Below the pieces are notes generated by a model. The model did not search any database, was not told the origin of the DNA, and was given only the letters and a program-made list of their open reading frames with translations. From positions 1 through 64,000 of the forward strand of contig JAAYEI010000068.1 in NCBI GenBank assembly GCA_012728815.1: DNA of 64,000 nt, in the 5' to 3' direction. Made by a program: the position numbers and the translations under genes. Shown here in pieces: positions 41,331 to 50,181 of this stretch; position 1 is the stretch's first letter; each line of letters begins with the position of its first letter. Origin of the DNA: Clostridiales bacterium (lineage in GTDB: Bacteria > Bacillota > Clostridia > Christensenellales > Aristaeellaceae).

Positions 41331-42485
41331 TTGAAAAAATTCCTGCTGCTACTGATGGCCCTGCTGTTGCTCGCGCCGTCTGCCCAGTTGGCGCTGGCGG
41401 ATGAGGAGGTCTCCATCTTCGACGTGGACCCCAGCCTGCGCCCCACGGAAACACCGGAACAAACCCCGGCGCCGGATGGATTAGAAGGACAGGACACGCC
41501 CACGGAGGCGCCTGTCGCGCGGGACCGCAGCGGCGCCTTCCAGTTGGTCATTACAGCGGGGGGCGACATGACCATCGGCGGCGATGTGCGCAAGCGCGGG
41601 GACTCCCTGTTTGAGCGGGAGCTGAAAAAGCAGGGTGGCGACCTGAACTTCCTCACCCGCAACGTGCGGGAGATCCTGCAAAGCGATGACTTGACCATCG
41701 TGAACTTCGAGGGCACGCTGACCACCGCCCCGGTTTACAAAACCAACAATGAATTTGTCTTTTCAGCCCCGCCCAACTATGTCAGCATCCTCAAGGATGG
41801 CGGCATCGAGGCGGTGGCCTTGGAAAACAACCACGTGATGGACCACGGGGAGAGCGGCCTCAGGGAAACCAAGGAAACCCTGGAGGCCGCGGGCATTGTG
41901 TGGAGCGACGCAAACAACATGGGCGTCTACCGGGTCAAGGACGTGTCCATCGCCATGTTGACCTACCAGCAGTATCGCAGCATGGTGGAGGAGCTGCTGG
42001 TGCGGGTGCCCAACGATGTGCGCAACGCCAAGCTGCAGCATGACATCGTCATTGTCAGCTTCCACTGGGGGCAGGAGCTGGATTACAAGCCCAACCGCAA
42101 CCAGATCAACCTGGGCCGCGCCACCATAGACGCGGGCGCTGACCTGGTGCTGGGCCACCACAGCCACCGCATCAACCCCATCGAGAAATACCAGGGGCGC
42201 TATATTGTGTACTCGCTTGGCAACTTCAGCTTTGCCGGCAACAACAAGCCCAGCGACATGAGCACCTTCCTTTTCCAGGTGCGCTTCAACATCACCCCCG
42301 ATTCGGTGGAGACAGACGCCTTCCGCATCATCCCCTCGCGCATTTCCTCACGGACTGACTACAACGACTTCGCGCCCACCCCCTTCACTGACCAGCGCCT
42401 GATTGACAACGTGGTCAACCTGCTCAAAAGCAACAGCGGTGGGCTGGAGTACGCCGTGGACTACTACCCGCTGGACTGGGAGTAG
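41331..42485 (+). CDS. CapA-family secreted metallophosphoesterase-like protein
   Basis: The 384-residue protein has a signal peptide (LLLLLMALLLLAPSAQLALA), a Pro/Thr-rich linker and a CapA (PGA_cap) domain. Metal-site motifs are AGGDMTIGGD, NFEGTL, ENNHVMDHGESGL, SFHWGQEL and LGHHSHRI, and it ends YSLGNFSFAGN. CapA family members act in poly-gamma-glutamate export or as metallophosphatases; no capB or capC is nearby. The TTG at 41331 has aggag about nine bases upstream and gives MKKF at the N-terminus. Confidence 0.88.
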   Translation: MKKFLLLLMALLLLAPSAQLALADEEVSIFDVDPSLRPTETPEQTPAPDGLEGQDTPTEAPVARDRSGAFQLVITAGGDMTIGGDVRKRGDSLFERELKKQGGDLNFLTRNVREILQSDDLTIVNFEGTLTTAPVYKTNNEFVFSAPPNYVSILKDGGIEAVALENNHVMDHGESGLRETKETLEAAGIVWSDANNMGVYRVKDVSIAMLTYQQYRSMVEELLVRVPNDVRNAKLQHDIVIVSFHWGQELDYKPNRNQINLGRATIDAGADLVLGHHSHRINPIEKYQGRYIVYSLGNFSFAGNNKPSDMSTFLFQVRFNITPDSVETDAFRIIPSRISSRTDYNDFAPTPFTDQRLIDNVVNLLKSNSGGLEYAVDYYPLDWE

Positions 42486-42490
42486 CAGCT

Positions 42491-43417
42491 GTGCGCGCGC
42501 GGGTTCTCTTTCTGACAGACCGGGCCTCCCACCGGGAGGAGCTGCGCCTGGCGCAATCAGCGCTGTCTGAGCTGGCCATCGCTTTCTCCCAAAGCATCTC
42601 AATGCGCGAGCAGATGCTGCCAGAGGACTGCAACCCGGACGACCTGAGCCAGCTGATGCTGGACAATGACGCCATCCTGTTCTGCGGCAGCCAGGCCAAC
42701 CTTGGCCGCGTGGCAGGCCTGGCCCAGGCCTATGCGGCCAGCGCCCAGGTCAACCACCATGTCCAGGGCCTGGGCTTAAGCCGCTTGAAGACAGACCGCG
42801 CGCCCGCGCTGCGGCTGGTCTGGCCCCTGGAGGACAGCCCGGAAGCACTCACCAGGGCGGCCACCTTGGCCTGCGCCCAGGCCAAGGCCAGCGGCAGCAA
42901 TGTGGCCTATCTCACAGGCAACCATGACAAGGGCTGGTGGGAAGCCCTGAGCCGCGCCGCCATGTATGCGGCGCTGCCCGCGCCGCAGCCCCTCACCCTG
43001 GATGGCGCGCTGTGGAACTTGCTGAACACGGACAAGCCCGCACCCCTGCTGATGGCCAACCCCATGGATGCCGCCCTGCTGCGCCACTTGCTGGCCTACC
43101 TGGGTGGGAGTGAGCTGATTCATTACCAGTGCCTGCATACTGAAAAGATGGAAATCCAGGCGGTTGTTCCACAAGGACCGGGGAACAAGCTGCCCTTCTT
43201 TTCCTTGCTGTACGCCGTGGCCCAGGCGCTGCGCAACACCCTGCACATGACGCGGGAGGGGGATTGCCTGGACACCGCCACCAGCAATGTGCTGGCCTCC
43301 GGCTGGCGCACGGCGGAGTTTGGACAGGTGGACAAGGTCATTCCAGACGCGGAGGCACTGGACCTGGTCAACCAACAGGTACGTCTGGCTGGCGAGCTGT
43401 ACGAGCGGCTCGGGTAA
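42491..43417 (+). CDS. Degenerate isopropylmalate/isocitrate dehydrogenase-like protein
   Basis: The 308-residue protein resembles the LeuB/Icd fold, most clearly at the C-terminus. KLPFFSLLYAVAQALR (233-248) matches the helix after the NAD site, and EGDCLDTATSNVLASGWRTAEFG matches the family's last helices. The N-terminal GDGIGPE motif and the catalytic Tyr, Lys and Asp positions of real dehydrogenases are not recognisable, and the protein is about 50 residues short. It is probably not an active dehydrogenase. It uses a GTG start with gggag upstream, five bases after capA. Confidence 0.6.
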   Translation: MRARVLFLTDRASHREELRLAQSALSELAIAFSQSISMREQMLPEDCNPDDLSQLMLDNDAILFCGSQANLGRVAGLAQAYAASAQVNHHVQGLGLSRLKTDRAPALRLVWPLEDSPEALTRAATLACAQAKASGSNVAYLTGNHDKGWWEALSRAAMYAALPAPQPLTLDGALWNLLNTDKPAPLLMANPMDAALLRHLLAYLGGSELIHYQCLHTEKMEIQAVVPQGPGNKLPFFSLLYAVAQALRNTLHMTREGDCLDTATSNVLASGWRTAEFGQVDKVIPDAEALDLVNQQVRLAGELYERLG

Positions 43418-43435
43418 AACTTCATCCATCAACAA

Positions 43436-43468
43436 CACCGCCCCGCGGGCTGATGCCCCGGGGCGGTG
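43436..43468. terminator. Hairpin between converging LeuB-like gene and apbE
   Basis: A perfect 9-bp stem, caccgcccc (43436-43444) / ggggcggtg (43460-43468), lies between the two stops. The minus strand has a weak T-rich tail (TTGTTG), the plus strand has none, so terminator strength is uncertain. Confidence 0.6.
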
Positions 43469-43489
43469 CTGTGCTGTGCGGAGTCGGTC

Positions 43490-44572
43490 TTACCTGGCCG
43501 TGGCGCCCATGGAATGGGCAACCTTTTCGGCGCCCTTTGTCATGTGGACGCTGCGGTCATTCAGAATCCAGAAGGCTTCCACACCCTCCAGGGAGTCCAC
43601 ATAGGCCCGCCCCTCCTCGTAGGGCATCAGAAAGACCGCGGTGGACAGCAGGTCGGCGTATCCCGAATCCTGGGTGATGATGGTGACAGAGCGCATGAAG
43701 TTCGCCGGCATCAGTGTGTCCGGCGAGATGAGGTGGTGGTAGCGCTGCCCCTCCACGGTGAAATAGCGCTGGTAATCCCCGCTGGTAACAAAGGATTCAT
43801 CCGCCAGGTACAGCACGTCCATCACGTCATCACCGCCGGGCAGCACCAGGGTGGCGTCCGGGTCCTGAATGCCGATGCCCCAGGCGCTGCGGCCGTCCAG
43901 CGGCGCGTGCCCGGTGCGCACATTGCCGCCCGCGTTGATGATGAAGCTGTCCATCCCGCTTTGCAGCAGGTACTGGGCCACCAGCTCCGCGGCGTAGCCT
44001 TTGGCTACCGCGCCCACGTCAAGGCGCAGCTTGGGATCGCGGAAGAACACGGTCTTGTTCTCCTCATCCAGCACCACGTCCATGATGTCGGTGTGCTGCC
44101 GGGCTTCCTCCAGTTTGCTCATGTCGGGCAGCTTGGCTTGATCGGGGTTGGCTGACGCGTCCTCCCGCGCTTCATGCCAGAGCGCCAGCACCGCGCCCAG
44201 GGCAATATTGACCCGGCCGTGTGTGCGTTGCTGTTCTTCCTTGGCCCAGGCAATCAGGCCAAACAGCTCGTCCGGCACCTTGACCGGCCCCTCACCTGCG
44301 TGGCGATTGAGGTAGTACAGGTTGTTGAGGCCCTCATAGGGATAATACTGGTTGAACTGCTTGTGCAGCTGGGTGAACCTGGTTTCCACCTCCAGCGCGA
44401 CCTCATCAAACTCCTGCTGGCTGGCCGCGAAACCAATCAGGGTGATGGCGGTGTCAAAGGTGCCGAAAAACATGTAGGAGTATTTGTGCATCTCTGCCGT
44501 GCCGGCCAATGAAAAAGAGAGCAGCAGGGCCATGAGCAGCAGGACGGAGACCGCGCGGTTCAGTTTGCTCAT
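43490..44572 (-). CDS. apbE: FAD:protein FMN transferase (ApbE family)
   Basis: The 360-residue exported protein has the ApbE pattern: FFGTFDTAITLIGFA near the start, KLRLDVGAVAKGYAAEL (central), INAGGNVRTGH, and the C-terminal YHHLISPDTLMPA with SVTIITQDSGYADLLSTAVFLM. ApbE attaches FMN to Thr in exported flavoproteins such as RnfG/NqrC. Most homologues are lipoproteins; here the signal ends SLAGTAE without cysteine. Its ATG overlaps the era stop (ATGA). No flavoprotein target is nearby. Confidence 0.9.
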   Translation of the reverse strand: MSKLNRAVSVLLLMALLLSFSLAGTAEMHKYSYMFFGTFDTAITLIGFAASQQEFDEVALEVETRFTQLHKQFNQYYPYEGLNNLYYLNRHAGEGPVKVPDELFGLIAWAKEEQQRTHGRVNIALGAVLALWHEAREDASANPDQAKLPDMSKLEEARQHTDIMDVVLDEENKTVFFRDPKLRLDVGAVAKGYAAELVAQYLLQSGMDSFIINAGGNVRTGHAPLDGRSAWGIGIQDPDATLVLPGGDDVMDVLYLADESFVTSGDYQRYFTVEGQRYHHLISPDTLMPANFMRSVTIITQDSGYADLLSTAVFLMPYEEGRAYVDSLEGVEAFWILNDRSVHMTKGAEKVAHSMGATAR

Positions 44573-45468
44573 TGTTCCACGTACCCCAGGTTTTTCAGGT
44601 CCATGGCGGAGTTGCGCCAGCCCGGCTTTACCTTTACCCACAGTTTGAGCGCCACCTGGGTGCCCAGCAGCGCCTCAATCTGGGCGCGCGCGCGGCTGCC
44701 AATCTTGCCCAGCATGCTGCCCTGCTTGCCGATCACCATGCCTTTGTGGGAGGCGCGTTCGCAGTAGATGTCCGCGTAGATCTCGGTCAGGTCAGGCCGC
44801 AGCTCCTTCATCTCCAGCACCTCCACGCCTATGCCGTGGGGCAATTCCTCCTCCAGCAGGTAGAGGGCCTGCTCGCGGATCAGCTCGGCGATGATCTGGC
44901 GCTCGGTCTGGGGGGTGAACTGGTCGGAGGGGTAGTAGCGCGGCCCCTCCTGTAGCACTGCCAGCACGCTGTCCATCAGCTTGGGCAGGCCGTCGCCTGT
45001 CTTGGCTGAAATGGGCAGGATGGCCTCAAAGCCATCCTCGGCATAGCGCGCGATCAGTGGCAACAGGGTATGGGGCTGGATAAGGTCAATCTTGTTGAGC
45101 ACCAGGAAGGTGGGTGTGCCGCGCCGGTCCAGGCCGCGGATGGCCGCTTCCTCCTGATCATCCTCCCTTGACGCGTCAGCAATGATGATCAGCGCGTCGA
45201 TGGCTGTCAGCGCGTCCCGCACCGTTTTGTCCATGAACTCACCCAGGCGCGTGCGTGGCTGGTGGATGCCCGGGGTGTCCACAAACACCACCTGGTGATG
45301 GGGGCCGTTGTGGATGCCGATGATCTGGTTGCGGGTGGTCTGCGGCTTGGGGGACACAATGGCCACCTTTTCGCCGATGAGGGCGTTGAGCAACGTGGAT
45401 TTGCCCACGTTGGGCCGCCCGACGATGCTTACAAAGCCCGATTTGAAAGGGGTTTGCTGTTCAGCCAT
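44569..45468 (-). CDS. era: GTPase Era
   Basis: The 299-residue protein has G1 GRPNVGKST, G2 TTRNQI, G3 DTPGI, G4 NKID, and a C-terminal KH domain (about 215-295) with GKQGSMLGKIGSRARAQIE. Era binds the 3' end of 16S rRNA and monitors 30S maturation. It overlaps the ybeY-cdd fusion by eight bases; the ATG follows aggagg. The order ybeY-cdd-era matches the conserved Firmicutes cluster. Confidence 0.97.
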   Translation of the reverse strand: MAEQQTPFKSGFVSIVGRPNVGKSTLLNALIGEKVAIVSPKPQTTRNQIIGIHNGPHHQVVFVDTPGIHQPRTRLGEFMDKTVRDALTAIDALIIIADASREDDQEEAAIRGLDRRGTPTFLVLNKIDLIQPHTLLPLIARYAEDGFEAILPISAKTGDGLPKLMDSVLAVLQEGPRYYPSDQFTPQTERQIIAELIREQALYLLEEELPHGIGVEVLEMKELRPDLTEIYADIYCERASHKGMVIGKQGSMLGKIGSRARAQIEALLGTQVALKLWVKVKPGWRNSAMDLKNLGYVEQ

Positions 45469-46345
45469 TTCGGTCCTCCTGAAAGCTTAAAAAACTGTGG
45501 GGCAACAGCCTGTCCAGGCTGGTCATCTCAGACTGTTCCCCGTCCCAGGTGACCAGCACACGCAGCTTGGGGGCGAACTCACTCATCACCTGGCGGCAGG
45601 CCCCGCAGGGCCAGGGAGCGGTCTGGTCAGCCGCGATGGCGATGGCCTCAAAACGCTGGGCGCCTTCGCTGACGGCTTTGAACACCGCGGTGCGCTCGGC
45701 GCAGTTGGTCAGGCCATAGGAGATGTTTTCCACATTGCACCCGGTGAACACGCGCCCGTCCTCGCACAGCAGGGCTGCGCCCACCCGGTAATTGGAATAG
45801 GGCACATAGGCCTGGGCCCGCGCCGCCCTGGCCGCCTGCAGCAGCTGGTCATCATCGGGTGTCAGTTCGCCTGTGACGGCCTGAAGCGTTAACTCTTCCT
45901 GCTTGCGCATGTGAAGCTGGTCCTCCCTTGTTTCATGGTCAAAGCCCAACAGGTGGCAGAGCCCGTGGACAAACAGGTACAACATCTCGCGCCGCAGGCC
46001 GTGGCCCAGCTGTGCGGACTGCTCCTGTGCCTTGTCCACGCTGATGATGATGTCACCCAGGTAAAAAGCGCCGGTTTCACTGTCCCAGGCTTCCAAGCTG
46101 GCGGGGTCATCCTGGTTGAACAGCCGGTCTGGGGCCAGGCTTAAACTGGGGAAACTGAGCACATCCGTCGCCTGGTCCATGCCCCGCCAGGTGTGGTTGA
46201 TGTCACGGATCCGCGCATTGTCAGTCAGCAGGAGGCTGAGGGCACAGGGACGGCTGATGCCCATGGACAGAAAACAGGCAGCGGCTGCCTGTTGAAACAC
46301 CTCGTCGGGCACTGAGCAGCCCACCTGGCGCTCAATCATGATCAT
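45461..46345 (-). CDS. YbeY-cytidine deaminase fusion protein
   Basis: One 294-residue frame joins two enzymes. Residues 1-155 are YbeY, an rRNA-maturation endoribonuclease, with zinc site HGLCHLLGFDH (His 127, 131, 137). Residues about 163-294 are a cytidine deaminase with TNCAERTAVF (Cys 215, Glu 217) and PCGACRQ (Cys 247, Cys 250), which bind zinc and deaminate cytidine. These are normally separate genes with dgkA between them; dgkA is absent. All metal ligands are intact in both halves. ATG overlaps the pgpH stop. Confidence 0.93.
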   Translation of the reverse strand: MIMIERQVGCSVPDEVFQQAAAACFLSMGISRPCALSLLLTDNARIRDINHTWRGMDQATDVLSFPSLSLAPDRLFNQDDPASLEAWDSETGAFYLGDIIISVDKAQEQSAQLGHGLRREMLYLFVHGLCHLLGFDHETREDQLHMRKQEELTLQAVTGELTPDDDQLLQAARAARAQAYVPYSNYRVGAALLCEDGRVFTGCNVENISYGLTNCAERTAVFKAVSEGAQRFEAIAIAADQTAPWPCGACRQVMSEFAPKLRVLVTWDGEQSEMTSLDRLLPHSFLSFQEDRNG

Positions 46346-48690
46346 GCCTTGTCCTCGGGGGTGCCGGGTTCTTCCCTGTCAGGCTTTGGCTGCGGGGTGT
46401 TCGGTGAAGTGGCTGGGGGGACCGGCGGTGATACCTCATCAACATCCTTGGTGTAGGGCTTTCCCGCGGACATGGGGGAGGGCGCGTGCGCCTTGGGCTT
46501 AACCTGGCTGCGCAGCTGCTGCAGGTGGGCAATCAGGCGCTCCCCGGGCAGCAGCTTGTCCTGGGACTTGGGGTACTCAATGCGTTCATGGAAAACGCCA
46601 TAAATGACCGTGGCACAGGCGTCCCGGATCTGGGTCAGCTGGTGGAGGGTGAGCGGCGCGTTGACCAGCATGCCGCTTTGCACCTTCTTTTGAATCAGCT
46701 CGTCAATAAAGCTGACAATCTCATCGGTGGTTGGGCGCGACAGGGTGCGGATGGCCGCTTCCACCGTGTCACAGATGGAGATCACCGCTCCTTCCGCTGT
46801 TTGTGGGGGCACGCCCGGGTAGCGGTAATCGGCCTCGTCCACCGGCTCGTCGCTTTCCTGCTGGGCCTTGTGGTAAAAATATGCCACCAGGGAGTCCCCA
46901 TGGTGCTCAGCGATGATCTGCTGGATTTCCTTGGGCAGGCGGTGCTGCTTGGCCATGGCGATGCCCTCGCGCACATGGGCGATGATGATGGCGGCGGACA
47001 CCTGCGGGCTGGTGGTGTCATGGATGTTGTCGGTGCCAATCTGATTTTCCTTGAAGTACAAGGGGCGCTTCAGCTTGCCGATGTCATGGAAATAGGCACC
47101 CGCCCGGGCCAGGAGGGGGTTGGCGCCAATGGCCTCCGCCGCGGTTTCGGCAAGGTTGGCGATGAGGATGCTGTGGTGATAGGTGCCCGGCGCCTCCATC
47201 AGCAGCCGGCGCATGAGCGGATGGTTGGGGTTGGTGAGGTCCAGCAGGCGCATGGGGGTGGGCAAGTTGAACAGGGATTCAACCGCCGGCTGCAGCGACA
47301 GGCACAGCAGCGCGTTGATGGCGGCGCCCGCCATGGCCCAGAGCGCCTTGTTGAAGGTGGCGCGCAGGGATATGCTGGTCATCAGCCCGATGGACAGCAC
47401 GATCACAAAGCTGGCCAGGCTGGCGAGGCTGCCCGCCAGCAGGATAAAGGAGCGCTCGTACTTCTTGTGCAGCAGCATGGCGGTCAGGCTGCCGGAGAAG
47501 ATGGACATGAACAGCAGGTTGATCATGTCAATGTTGGATCCCCCCTGGCCACTGGTGAGCATCAGCGCGCCAATCAAGGTGGTGGTCAGTCCCAGCACGA
47601 TGCCGGGCATGATCCCCAGGGTAACGGTGAGCAGCATAAAGGGCAGGATCAGGGGGGACAGGTAGACCAGCCCGATGGACTTGGACAGCAACCCCAGGCT
47701 CAGCACCAGGATGGCGGTCAGGTAGACAATCATCAGGCGCTTGACATCGTCAAACAGCTTGCCGGCGAAGCTGGACAGGTAGCCAGCCAGCAACAGCAGC
47801 ACGGCTGCCACCAGGATGATGGAGCCGGCGTACATGGAATAATCAATGGAATTATCGCTGAGCAGGCCCAGGTCGTTGAGCATGGCAATCTGGTTTTCCC
47901 GGATGCGGCCCTCACCGGCCACCACGATGTTCTGGCCCTGTTGGTACACGACGGGCTCCACCGCGTCAAAGGCGGTTTGCCGCGCGGTTTGGGTGGCGTC
48001 CTCGTCCACCACCATGTTGGGCAGCACTATGGCGTGCAGCAGGGGCAGCACCACGTTTTGCAGCAGGCTGACATTGGTTTTGTAGCCCACCACCTGCATG
48101 ATGGAGTTGATGGTGACGGATTCCTGCCCCTGGGTGACGTTTCCCTGCATGGCGTTGCGGATGGCGGGGCTGAGCGCCGCGTGCATCTCGTCAAACTGCT
48201 CCTGGGTGGCGTTCATCAGCGTGACCAGCTGAAAATCTTCCAGATCCACCTGTTCAATCAGCTGGTGGGCGGCCTGCAGTTCCGGGGCGGTATAGGCGCG
48301 GCTGGGGCCATAGTCCGCCAGGGACTGGGCATACTGGCGCACGGCCAGCATCTGCGCGTAGACGGTATCCAGCCGCTGCATCACCTTGTCGGTCACACCC
48401 TCCTCATAGTGGTAGGTGGGGGTGACGGCGGCTGCGGCCGCTTCACGGTTGCGCAGGGTGGTCAGCTCATCCTCCACATCCTTGTTGGCGGCAATGGTCT
48501 GGGTGGGCACCATGCCCACAGTGAGGCTGTAGCGCTTGGGGGTGATGGTGATGATGAAGATGACCAGGCACAGCAAGGTGCCCAGGCCAATCACCAGGCC
48601 GCGGGCAAAGGCCCTGGAGCGCAGAAAACGGCGCAGCCTGCGTATCGGGCCGTCCTTGGGGCCCTGCAGGGTCTGTGGCAGTTCATGCAT
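46342..48690 (-). CDS. pgpH: PgpH-type 7TM-HD c-di-AMP phosphodiesterase
   Basis: The 782-residue protein has a first membrane helix, a large extracellular 7TMR-HDED domain (about residues 55-270), seven membrane helices (about 285-475), and a cytoplasmic HD domain with HHSILIANLAE, GAYFHDIGKLKRP, IIAEHHGDS and SICDTVEAAIRTL. The family hydrolyses c-di-AMP to pApA in Listeria. The tail is proline-rich. The ATG at 48690 has aggag nearby and overlaps phoH; the longer frame is a phoH shadow. Confidence 0.93.
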   Translation of the reverse strand: MHELPQTLQGPKDGPIRRLRRFLRSRAFARGLVIGLGTLLCLVIFIITITPKRYSLTVGMVPTQTIAANKDVEDELTTLRNREAAAAAVTPTYHYEEGVTDKVMQRLDTVYAQMLAVRQYAQSLADYGPSRAYTAPELQAAHQLIEQVDLEDFQLVTLMNATQEQFDEMHAALSPAIRNAMQGNVTQGQESVTINSIMQVVGYKTNVSLLQNVVLPLLHAIVLPNMVVDEDATQTARQTAFDAVEPVVYQQGQNIVVAGEGRIRENQIAMLNDLGLLSDNSIDYSMYAGSIILVAAVLLLLAGYLSSFAGKLFDDVKRLMIVYLTAILVLSLGLLSKSIGLVYLSPLILPFMLLTVTLGIMPGIVLGLTTTLIGALMLTSGQGGSNIDMINLLFMSIFSGSLTAMLLHKKYERSFILLAGSLASLASFVIVLSIGLMTSISLRATFNKALWAMAGAAINALLCLSLQPAVESLFNLPTPMRLLDLTNPNHPLMRRLLMEAPGTYHHSILIANLAETAAEAIGANPLLARAGAYFHDIGKLKRPLYFKENQIGTDNIHDTTSPQVSAAIIIAHVREGIAMAKQHRLPKEIQQIIAEHHGDSLVAYFYHKAQQESDEPVDEADYRYPGVPPQTAEGAVISICDTVEAAIRTLSRPTTDEIVSFIDELIQKKVQSGMLVNAPLTLHQLTQIRDACATVIYGVFHERIEYPKSQDKLLPGERLIAHLQQLRSQVKPKAHAPSPMSAGKPYTKDVDEVSPPVPPATSPNTPQPKPDREEPGTPEDKA

Positions 48691-49642
48691 CGCTCCTGCT
48701 CCTTGCCTCATAGGCTTCATAGGCGGTGACAATGCGGGCGACCAGGTCATTGCGCACCACGTCCTCCCGGCCAAGCCGCGCGACGCTGACGCCTTCCACG
48801 CCCTCCAGCACGTCCAGCGCCACCAGCAGGCCGGAGCGCTTTTGCTGGGGCAGGTCAATCTGGGAGGGGTCGCCGGTCACCACGCAACGGGCGTTGCGCC
48901 CCATGCGCGTCAAAAACATCTTCATTTGTTCCGGCGTGGTGTTTTGCGCCTCATCCAAAATGATGAAGGAATCATTCAGGGTGCGCCCGCGCATAAAGGC
49001 AAGGGGGGCCACCTCAATGGCGCCGCGCTCCAGCATGCGCTGGTAGGCCTCAATGCCCACAATCTCATACAGGGCGTCATACAGGGGGCGCAGGTAGGGG
49101 TCCACCTTCTGCACCATGTCCCCGGGCAGAAAACCCAGTTTCTCCCCGGCTTCCACCGCGGGGCGGGTGAGGATGAGGCGCTCCACTTCCTTGTTGCGGT
49201 ATGCCACCGCGGCCATGGCAATGGCCAGAAAGGTCTTGCCGGTGCCGGCAGGCCCCACGCCCAGGGTGAGGCCCGAGGTCTTCATGGCCTGAACATATTG
49301 GCGCTGGCCCTCGGTCTTGCAGATGATGCGCTTGCCGCGGTAGGTGTAGGCCACGGCATCCTTGCCCAGGCTCTCCACATCGTTGAGGCGGTTTTGCCGG
49401 GCCATGGAGATCAGGTAGCGGATGCGCGGCTCATCAATGTGCTCGCCCGCGTCGAGCTGGGCCAACAGCTGGCCAATCACGCGCTCCGCGATGTCGGTAT
49501 CTTCTTTGCTGCCGGACACGTGCAGCTCATTGTTGCGCAGGTGAACCGCAACCTGCAGACTGTCCTCCAGCAGACGGATGTTCCGGTCATTCAGTCCAAA
49601 GAGGGCAAGGTAATTGTCAAAGGCTTCCAAAGGGACTGACAA
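48683..49642 (-). CDS. phoH: PhoH-like P-loop ATPase
   Basis: The roughly 319-residue protein has an N-terminal KH-like region and an ATPase domain with Walker A GPAGTGKTFLA, LTRPAVEAGEKLGFLPGD, and Walker B FIILDEAQNTTPEQMKMFLTRMG. PhoH/YbeZ proteins work with YbeY in RNA metabolism, which suits the gene order phoH-pgpH-ybeY. The start is uncertain: TTG 49654 abuts its SD (ggaagg), so TTG 49642, 12 bases away, is preferred. Confidence 0.93.
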   Translation of the reverse strand: MSVPLEAFDNYLALFGLNDRNIRLLEDSLQVAVHLRNNELHVSGSKEDTDIAERVIGQLLAQLDAGEHIDEPRIRYLISMARQNRLNDVESLGKDAVAYTYRGKRIICKTEGQRQYVQAMKTSGLTLGVGPAGTGKTFLAIAMAAVAYRNKEVERLILTRPAVEAGEKLGFLPGDMVQKVDPYLRPLYDALYEIVGIEAYQRMLERGAIEVAPLAFMRGRTLNDSFIILDEAQNTTPEQMKMFLTRMGRNARCVVTGDPSQIDLPQQKRSGLLVALDVLEGVEGVSVARLGREDVVRNDLVARIVTAYEAYEARSRSDA

Positions 49643-49695
49643 GCGGCGAAGCAACTCCTTCCATCAGGGCGTTTTGCCCAACACTAAGTGATGGT

Positions 49696-49724
49696 ATCAT
49701 ACACTGCTTTTGATGCCCGCGCAA
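49696..49724 (-). promoter_or_regulatory. Sigma-A promoter of phoH-pgpH-ybeY/cdd-era-apbE
   Basis: On the minus strand TTGCGC (49719-49724) and TATGAT (49696-49701) are 17 bases apart, about 50 bases before phoH. Confidence 0.75.
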
Positions 49725-49796
49725 GAAAACGGCATGATCTGGGGCATCGGGAAACACAAATTTTGCGACTTCCTGTGGTTTTTGCGCGACAAACGC

Positions 49797-49825
49797 TTGC
49801 GGCGCGGGCTGGGCTGTGCTATGAT
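49797..49825 (+). promoter_or_regulatory. Sigma-A promoter of rpsT
   Basis: TTGCGG (49797-49802), a 17-base spacer and TATGAT (49820-49825) lie about 30 bases before rpsT. Confidence 0.78.
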
Positions 49826-49863
49826 AACCACTGCTGTATTGGCAGGGCAGGAGGTGAAGCAAG

Positions 49864-50127
49864 TTGCCAAACATCCGTTCATCGGAAAAGCGCGTCCGGA
49901 TCAGCAGGAAAAAGAACCTGCGCAACCGCATGGTGAAATCACAGGTCAAGACCGCTGTGAAGAAATACACCCTGGCGTTGGGCGCCGAAGTAGACACTGC
50001 GCCGGAGAAGCTCAGCGCCGCCACCAGCGCCCTGGACCGGGCAGTCGCCAAAGGCGTTCTCCACCGGAACACCGCAAGCCGCAAGAAGGCCCGCATGGCC
50101 CGCGCGCTCCACAAAGCCCAGGCCTGA
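49864..50127 (+). CDS. rpsT: Ribosomal protein S20
   Basis: The 87-residue basic helical protein has the S20 pattern: PNIRSSEKRVRISRKKNLRN at the start and LHRNTASRKKARMARALHKA at the end. It binds 16S rRNA in the 30S body. It starts with TTG after ggaggtg; a TTG start in rpsT is also known in Escherichia coli, where it matters for autoregulation. Confidence 0.96.
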   Translation: MPNIRSSEKRVRISRKKNLRNRMVKSQVKTAVKKYTLALGAEVDTAPEKLSAATSALDRAVAKGVLHRNTASRKKARMARALHKAQA

Positions 50128-50142
50128 AGCCGACGTTAAAAT

Positions 50143-50165
50143 GCCGCAGCCAGCGGCTTTTTTTT
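50143..50165 (+). terminator. Intrinsic terminator of rpsT
   Basis: The stem gccgc (50143-50147) / gcggc (50153-50157) with a 5-base loop is followed by eight T residues, 16 bases before the HD gene start. Confidence 0.85.
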
Positions 50166-50181
50166 ATCAGGATGGAGGCCC

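Noticed and set aside
46486..48729. 747-codon plus-strand open frame opposite pgpH
   Set aside because: Antisense shadow with Gln/Gly/His-rich sequence; pgpH has all family motifs on the other strand.
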